Assembly: GCA_015501055.1 (NCBI GenBank)
Contig: JADNYV010000790.1
Span: 1-15,520 of the forward strand
Reading direction: 5' to 3'
Source of the DNA: Mucidula mucida
Lineage: Eukaryota; Basidiomycota; Agaricomycetes; Agaricales; Physalacriaceae
DNA: 15,520 nucleotides
The first letter of the stretch is position 1. Each line of letters opens with the position of its first letter. Under the pieces are notes generated by a model, which made no database searches, was not told where the DNA came from, and saw only the letters and a program-made list of their open reading frames with translations. Position numbers and translations under genes: made by a program. Shown here in pieces: positions 9,596-15,520 of this stretch.

Positions 9596-12500
9596 TTACA
9601 CACGTAGATTCTCCGCCAACGCATCAAGCAAGGCCTTTAACCTCCCCGCCTCATACTGCGCAAGAGTAGCATTCCCCTCAATCGTAATCGCCTCCGTCAA
9701 CGCAGGCAACGTCGTAGCTCCATACCCTACATATCACATCCCCATCAGCCGCAAATCGAACAACATAGAAATGGAGTCTGGACTCACCAAGCCACTTGCC
9801 AGGCGCAACGCCCAAGTGCTTGAACCACTCCCGCTCCGGAATCCCGTCCTCCGAAATGAACCCACGCTCAAACGCAATCAGCTTCTTGTTCACAGCACGG
9901 ACCCGCTTCACCGCCTTGCCCAGCTCGAAGATGGGCAACCTGGGCACTCCGGCCTTCTTGCATCCGCGGAGGGGCCGGTCGAAGCCTGCTTGTAACGCGA
10001 CGCCATACAACATCTCCAAATCGAGACCCTGCTCTTCCTGCCAAGCGGGGAAGCGCCCGATACGTCCTACCTTACTCCCGGGGTGTCGGTGGTGCTCCAA
10101 CTCATGAGACTTGCAAGGGTGCCCAAGTTTCTTCTGGAGCTTGCAGTACGCTCTCCTGAGCTTGTGCTTCAGCTTCTTCAGTTTCGATCCAGCCTTTTTC
10201 CACTTTTGCACCACTTCGACGAGTTCCTTCTCAGCTTTGAACTTTTCGTAATCCAGCGCCAGACTGACAGCCTGCAAGTTGTGAATCGACTGCCGAAGTG
10301 GGGCCAGATCCACATCAAGTGATGTGATCGAATTAAGAGCTTCAACCCTAAAGAAGACATTCAACAAAGAAGTTCAGACTTAGAAGGGTCGAAGTCACGT
10401 ACCCATCTAGGTATCTTTCAATTTCTTGGGTATAGAAGGTGGTGTTGAACGGAAGGATGAGATCACTTGAAAGACGAAGGATCTGGAGACCCAAATGTTT
10501 CGCGACTGCGACCTATACACACCGAAATTGTCAATGAAAGTTTTTGTTCTACATCGGGATAGACACTTACGTGGCGGAAGAACCCAGGATCTCCATACTG
10601 CTCCATCCAATGCTCGGAATCATATACAGAGTGGTAATGATACACAGCATCCGAAGATGTCGTGCCAAACCCGCCATCACTACTAGCAACCTATGCAGTA
10701 ATGAGTCGAATTCTGTTCCAGAGAAGTTCCTCGACTTACACCAATACGCTGCAGGAAAACCGTATAATCACTACCTGACCCAAGGACACCGACAGACGAC
10801 GATGCAGATGATGATTCCATATTGGTCGATTCCATGTCGACGACAACCTCGCCATCTTCACGAGCGCCAAAGAACTCGCCGCTGTCTGCTTGCGCGTCCC
10901 AAAGTGTGCGTCCTTCCTTTGTAGGGTGCGGTATTTCCTTTGCAGTCTGCTGAATGAAATTGGCTAAGAGCGGGGATCCCTTGGCCGACCACCGGGATCC
11001 GCTGCCAGACGAATCTGAGGACGTTAAAAGTCGATCACGTGACCGTTATTACACAGAACGCACCAAGATTGAGATAGGCAACGACGTGCTTGTCTATGAA
11101 GTCTGCGAAATCTTCACCCCATTCCGTACTGCCAATGAGACCATACTACAGATGAGCTTTTTAGTGACAACGCAATCGGGATTGTAACTGGAAATATGTA
11201 CCTCCTCGGCATCCCAGCTCGCCAAAACGATCGTGCGAAGAGGTTTCCAGCCTTTCCTCATGAGAACACCAAGACCACGAATAGTCTCTGCAATGGTGGC
11301 AGTTCCACTGGTTGGATCCGAAGCGCCCATGACCTGAAGACGAAGATATAGGCAATTGAACAAATTGTAGAAGTAACCTTGGATCATACCCAAGCTAGAG
11401 CAACATTAGCAGAAGAATGCGCGCGCGCTACAGGAAAGACTAACCATCTCGATGGTTCCCAATGATCAAAACTTCATCCGTAATATATCCAGGAATAACA
11501 GCCATCGTGTTCCAGATATGCATAACTCTCGTATCCACTATCAAACCAAATAAAATCCTCAACGTCTTTTGGGAACATCATAAACGCACCGTTATTTAAA
11601 AGTCGAACAGATCCGCTCTTCTCGCAGAGCTCTAGCAGCTTAGCCGCATTCGCGGATGAAAACGGAAGACTAGGGATAGAGGGAATGTTCTTCCCTTCCG
11701 TACGAGTGACATTCTCATATGAAGCATATCCAGGAGTAGTCGGATCTCCAGGGTACATGCTAATGAATTGAACACTGCCGCGTTGAACGGACGTCGGACT
11801 ACGGGCGGGGCCATATGGATATCTGAGCGACGCGTGAGTGCTAGCGTAATGACGCGGCGTGGACGTACGGCTTGTAGCCGTTGGCCTCTGTCACACTTCC
11901 ATCATCGCGAGTGTCGCTGTAAATGAGGATACCAGCAGCGCCGACTTCCTGCGCACCTTTGACCTATATACATTCCGTGCTGAGAAGATCGACCTGCTAG
12001 AAGCGGACAACGCTGACCTTCAGACCACGAAAGTTGCCTCCATAACGGGCAAGTATTATGGATCCGGTCAAATTGACACCTGAGAATGGTTGGAATGGAG
12101 ACACGGCGAGATACGCATGGGACCGACCTTTGGCAAGAAGCGCATCATAGTCCTTTCAGAATTTCATTTGAGCGAACAAGTCCCGGAAATAGTATTGTTT
12201 GTCTTACCTCTTTCAATCCATAATTCGCGTAGACAAGCTTCAACACAAAAGTCAGTCAATCGGCATGACATCTTTTGAACCACGCACCTTTCCAGCAACA
12301 TCTCCTCCTTTACTAAGACCGTGGAAGGCGGGAACAAAGTCATAATACTTTCCCGCCTCTGGGTCCGTATCATCCGTATGCTCCGTTAAATCCGCGTCCC
12401 AAATAACATTCCCCTCATCATCGAGCGCCTGAACTGCACGATCCAACGGCGTATTCATCACCGGATAATACTTGTCAATCCACGCTTGAGCCGTGTGCGT

Positions 12501-12981
12501 ATGTGGAATAGACAGCGTCGCTCTCTGCGACTCGGGCGATCCGGCAGCGAAGATGGGATCCACTGGCGGCGGCGGGACACCCAATTCGGTTTGAAGAAAG
12601 TGAAGAAAGTCCACTGCGGTTGATAGATCATTCTCCGAGCCAGCCGGGTGAGGCTTGGAAGTGTAGTGTCGCGATGTCTCCTTGCAGGCCGTCTCATCTG
12701 GGACTGACCTGCATAAGCCATGTCAAGACTGAACTGGATGAGATAATTCGACACATACAGGAAGACCTTTCCGCCGCCTTTCCCGTTAGTGGTTTCCCCT
12801 TCTTGTGGTCTCGTGCAAAAAACGATGCAGATGGCGAATGAAGCAGTAAATGAACTGCGATTCCAATGGCGCTTACAGTAAGTAGTCGTTTCACTGTAAC
12901 GCGTCGGCGTGTGCTCGGAGTCGGCGCAGTCGCTGGGACTGGAATCGCCCCCGCCTTGTCGGCAAAGGTTTTCTCACCCAT
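9596..12981 (-). CDS. M28 metallopeptidase, Vps70/glutamate carboxypeptidase II type
   Basis: Sixteen exons: 12981–12759, 12708–12288, 12237–12208, 12152–12128, 12079–12018, 11963–11869, 11822–11590, 11537–11445, 11394–11390, 11333–11202, 11145–11064, 11014–10740, 10690–10571, 10512–10403, 10347–9788 and 9726–9596, for about 865 residues. A short basic cytoplasmic tail and one membrane anchor ([18 protein letters not shown]) make it type II. A PA-like insert ([16 protein letters not shown] to [18 protein letters not shown]) precedes the catalytic part. The zinc ligands match the family: His in GNHRDAW, Asp in ASDPTSG, Glu in SWDAEE, Asp in YLNLDSS (codon split by an intron) and His in YHYHSVYDS. 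The catalytic Glu is the first of the EE pair. The last ~230 residues form a transferrin-receptor-like dimerisation domain with a basic insert. The start at 12981 has ACCATGG context; an in-frame ATG at 13038 is possible. The exons sum to 2,597 nt, one short; see the note at exon 1. Confidence 0.9.
11390..11394 (-). other. 5-nt microexon (CTTGG) in the peptidase gene
   Basis: The exon before it ends HRD plus one G, and the exon after it begins VMGASDP. Between them only CTTGG, flanked by CTCTAG and GTATGA, supplies the Ala-Trp that the family has in HRDAWV. The two flanking introns would be 50 nt (11395–11444) and 56 nt (11334–11389), normal for this gene. Reading on past CTTGG without splicing meets a TGA at once. 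Confidence 0.8.
12752..12770 (-). other. Exon 1 junction of the peptidase gene: missing base or unusual donor
   Basis: Exon 1 ends GAAAGGTCTTCCT before a GTATGT donor. The family pattern here is a Phe-Leu-Ser-Val-Pro stretch, and it appears (VFL joined to SVPDE) only if GG is read as GGG. Alternatively, splicing from the weaker donor GTCTTC gives AER-SVPDE in frame with no lesion but loses three conserved residues. The sequence alone does not decide. Confidence 0.55.
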
Positions 12982-13208
12982 GGTCGTTGATGAGAAAGTT
13001 GCTATTCTTACCACCGACTGCGCTAGCATCATGATCATGTGTTGCTATCGCTAATCTTGCCGGTTTTGCCTATCGTACAGCATTGTCCCTTAATGCGACC
13101 TGCTTCAGTGCTGGCACAAACGAGATGATGAATCAAGACCGATGATATAATGTAACGCTATGGTACAGAAATAAGATATGCACAGATGAAAACAAAAGTG
13201 AACCTCTC
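12982..13208. other. Spacer between the BEACH–WD40 and peptidase genes
   Basis: Both flanking genes run on the minus strand, so these 227 nt must hold the 3' untranslated region of the BEACH–WD40 gene and the promoter of the peptidase gene. I see no canonical TATA box. Confidence 0.5.
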
Positions 13209-15520
13209 TCAGTCCGGCAAACTCCACATAAACGACTTGCCTGTCTCTTCGCCGTGGCACAGACTCTCCCCAAGAAATTTGAGTGCCGTGACGGCAGGCG
13301 GCCTGCCTGCAATCGCTCGTGCCTTCATGCTCCTGATCGTCACAAACTCCCACCGCGCCTCCTCGTTCGCTTCTGTCCCGTCGGCCGTCCACGTCCGCAA
13401 CACTATCGACCCATCCGACCCGCCCGTTGCCAGCACTCCCATCTCAGAATACTCCCGCTCGTGGAACGCCAGTGATGTTATTGAAGGCTGTAAAGTCGTG
13501 CTTTGGGTGATGTCCAGTGACGTGATACAGCGACCATTGATCGTATGCAGGAAGAGCCTTGATTGCGAACAGGTCGCGATGTAACCCTAAAAAGGCGTCA
13601 GACGAGCATCAAGTCGCCACGATGGCGACACTTACCGTGCTCTCGTTGATAGCGACAAGCCCGACCGCCGTCGGTTTGCCTCCTTCTGGCGCATGCCAAA
13701 TAGAACGGACATACACGCCTCGATTGAGATCCCAGAGAGCAGCACTTCCGTCTTCTGATCCGCTCACGATGATGGACCACGAACGAGACGAGGCGACAGT
13801 GACCACAGGTCCTTCATGTATACGCATCATGTGCGACAGCGAGAGGTGCACAGATGTCCCCCGCAATATCTTCCATATACGAACCGTGAAATCGTTCGAG
13901 CCAGTGACAAGGCAATTGTTGTCGGCGAATGTAGCACACCGGCAGGATGTCCCTTCAATGACTTGGGCGATCTTCTGGTCGACTGAGACGCGCAGCTCGC
14001 CACCACTAACACCATCAGCGCTCCATTCAATTTGCTCGTGCGGGCGAGAGGGCATAGAAAGAACGCCAGCCCGACAAGGTATAACCCTTTCGCCGATCAT
14101 ATCCAACATCAGTTCGCGGACGGCAACATTCGCTCCGAGATCTGACATGCTCGTCAGAAACGACTTCCAAGGACAGACCATTGGTTTTTTTACCTTTGAA
14201 ACATCGGCTTCCTTGAACAAGTAGATGTGCATCTTCTGGAATGCCATGTAGTGTTCCAAGAGGAAGACTATTGCAGCCATGATTGAAACGCTGAGGATGT
14301 GGACTGTCGAAAGTTTCCGCGGTGTTTGGCCAACTAAATGTCCCTCGTGAGTTTTCGTGCAACAGTAATATATGACAATCCTCTTACAATTATGGATGAT
14401 ACCAACAGTGGCTTCCCTTTCCAATTCATCCGTTATCGAGTCCAAATCTAAAAGATTGTCAAGTTCTAGTCGAACTACTTGCACACGGCGTACCGATAGA
14501 ACCTCATAGGAAAGCGGGTGGAAACAATTCAACGCCTCAGCATCCCGTTGTTTGCAACCCCATATAAGGTCGATCACTCGGCCAGATGCTCACTCACGAA
14601 GGAACTCTCTAGCGCCTACAAAACGATGAACGATGGCGAGACATCCTCAACTATAAGCATACCTTGCGATTCAGAGTAATGAAAAGCAGGGATCTTGTTT
14701 AGCCCAGGGTGGCAGTTTTACATCATGTATCTTCTCTCCAGAGCTCTGTTGAACGCCAAAGTCGAGATTCCTCGTGTTCTCCAGAAATCTAGACAGCGTT
14801 GAAAATAGCGGTCCTCTGGTCGATGAGGAACGACTTACTCAGGGCATGTGTAAAATTCGGGGATTAACTCTCGAACATCCCCTCTGATATCTCGAGCAGC
14901 TGAAATCATACGCTCGAGCGATGTTACTGTTAAAACTGTGAGTCGCAAGTTATGCGATATGGGACATGTAGCGGACCTGAAGAGCCGATCCGGAAGATCC
15001 AATCACCGCCTTGTAGAGTCTTGAACATGTTCGTGAAGGGTGCCAGTCGATTAAAAGTGGCAAACGATCATAGACGAGCTAAAGTGCGTCCCGTAATGGA
15101 ACGGCTTCTCCTCCACGCTCTGCAGACTTTCGTAACGTACTGTTGCTGCTTCTCGGCGTGCTTCGGTCAGTGCGCCCATCGGTCGGAAAGGCTGAGATGG
15201 CGCTCAGTACATGTACAATCGTAATGTAGCGAATACTCACTCCCGGAACGTCTCCGGATTGTTCATGTCCAGAGTTTCAGAAGTGTAATCTTGAATGACC
15301 CAGTGCAGTATACGTCAGCCAAATCCCTCGTAAAAAAGAAGAGGACACCAACGGAACACAGGGTACTGAGTAGCATCACTTGGAGTGCGGCCTGAATTTG
15401 GTTAAGATGCTCAGATACGTGAACTGTCGACGACCACTCAGTTCGATGAACAGAGATCATATATTATGATAGCACATTGCTGATCTCCCGCGCTTGCCAT
15501 TTCCGTTGGGCAGTTGCTAG
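13209..15520 (-). pseudogene. BEACH–WD40 protein gene, 5' part beyond the window, reading frame broken
   Basis: The deduced exons are 15520–15476, 15423–15349, 15300–15241, 15191–14977, 14926–14839, 14788–14663, 14615–14494, 14447–14388, 14333–14194, 14141–13636 and 13586–13209. The BEACH domain is clear: [125 protein letters not shown] and SLPLGTLHGI. C-terminal WD40 repeats follow (CLVTGSNDFTVRIWKI, IIVSGSEDGSAALWDL, VLATGGSDGSIVLRTW), and the protein ends with LKFLGESLCHGEETGK…SLPD. BEACH proteins act in vesicle traffic, lysosome size control and autophagy, and are usually very large, so most of the gene lies to the right. About ten frame lesions and one lost splice acceptor fall in 14310–15400. 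The WD40 part from 14309 to the stop is intact. It is either a pseudogene or a region of sequencing errors. Confidence 0.88.
15301..15348 (-). other. Intron of the BEACH gene with no AG acceptor
   Basis: The exon before it ends at the conserved QYPVF plus Arg and the first two bases of Trp. The exon after it begins GGTCATTCAAGATTAC. Joining them restores the family pattern of Trp-Val followed by Asp-Tyr-Thr. The 48-nt block between starts GTGTCC and has a branch-like CTGAC, but ends ACTG instead of AG. One lost A (CTAG to CTG) would account for it. Confidence 0.6.

Noticed and set aside
10954..11187. Plus-strand open frames inside the peptidase gene, for example at 10544–10924 and 10954–11187
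   Set aside because: They are antisense to exons and introns that encode conserved catalytic residues, and they carry no motif of their own.
11416..11430. Alternating GC run as a regulatory or Z-DNA element
   Set aside because: It is short, lies inside an intron of the peptidase gene, and similar short GC runs occur elsewhere in the window. There is no support for a function.
13609..14577. A single long open frame of 322 codons on the minus strand as one intact WD40 protein
   Set aside because: The frame runs by chance through two introns (46 and 54 nt) and past two one-base lesions. The conserved BEACH text between is in another frame at about 14200–14310, so the continuous translation is not the real protein.
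1..15520. CRISPR array, insertion sequence, retroelement, tRNA or rRNA
   Set aside because: No regularly spaced repeats, transposase, integrase or reverse transcriptase motifs, long terminal repeats or cloverleaf patterns were noticed on either strand.
1043..15520. A biosynthetic, mating-type or defence gene cluster
   Set aside because: The recognisable genes are housekeeping-type (F-box/WD40, M28 peptidase, BEACH–WD40) and in mixed orientations. No core biosynthetic enzyme, homeodomain, pheromone receptor or NLR-type gene is visible.

Overview
The window looks like nuclear DNA of a filamentous basidiomycete (probably Agaricomycetes). The genes are cut by many short GT–AG introns, most of them 44–64 nt, and the recognisable proteins are typical of fungi. 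No bacterial, viral or transposon gene was recognised.

Layout from left to right. Positions 1–1042 hold no gene I can support. Gene A (minus, 2157→1043) is a five-exon gene of unknown function. Positions 2158–3797 hold only weak candidates: a small plus-strand ORF and a possible minus-strand membrane protein. A ten-exon gene (plus, 3798–7472) encodes an F-box/WD40 protein of 1,072 residues. It is followed by two diverged copies of a 52-bp repeat. Gene B (plus, 7832–9101) is a diverged paralogue of gene A in the opposite orientation, so A and B flank the F-box gene and point outward. A 16-exon gene (minus, 12981→9596) encodes a type II membrane M28 metallopeptidase of the Vps70/glutamate carboxypeptidase II kind, with all zinc ligands present. 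The right end (minus, 15520→13209) is the 3' part of a BEACH–WD40 gene that runs off the window.

The F-box protein probably acts in SCF-type ubiquitin ligation, the peptidase in vacuolar or endosomal membranes, and the BEACH protein in vesicle traffic. Nothing shows that these genes form a pathway, and this is not a recognisable biosynthetic or defence cluster.

Three things stand out. First, A and B define a protein family I do not recognise, conserved at both ends with an Arg/Ser-rich middle. Second, the BEACH domain is broken by about ten small lesions, mostly one-base contractions of homopolymer runs. The summed exons of gene B and of the peptidase are each one base short of a whole number of codons, while gene A and the F-box gene are exact. 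Either the assembly under-calls homopolymers locally or the BEACH locus is a pseudogene. Third, the peptidase has a 5-nt microexon inside its zinc-binding motif. All gene models were made by eye from splice signals and protein similarity and have not been checked against RNA.
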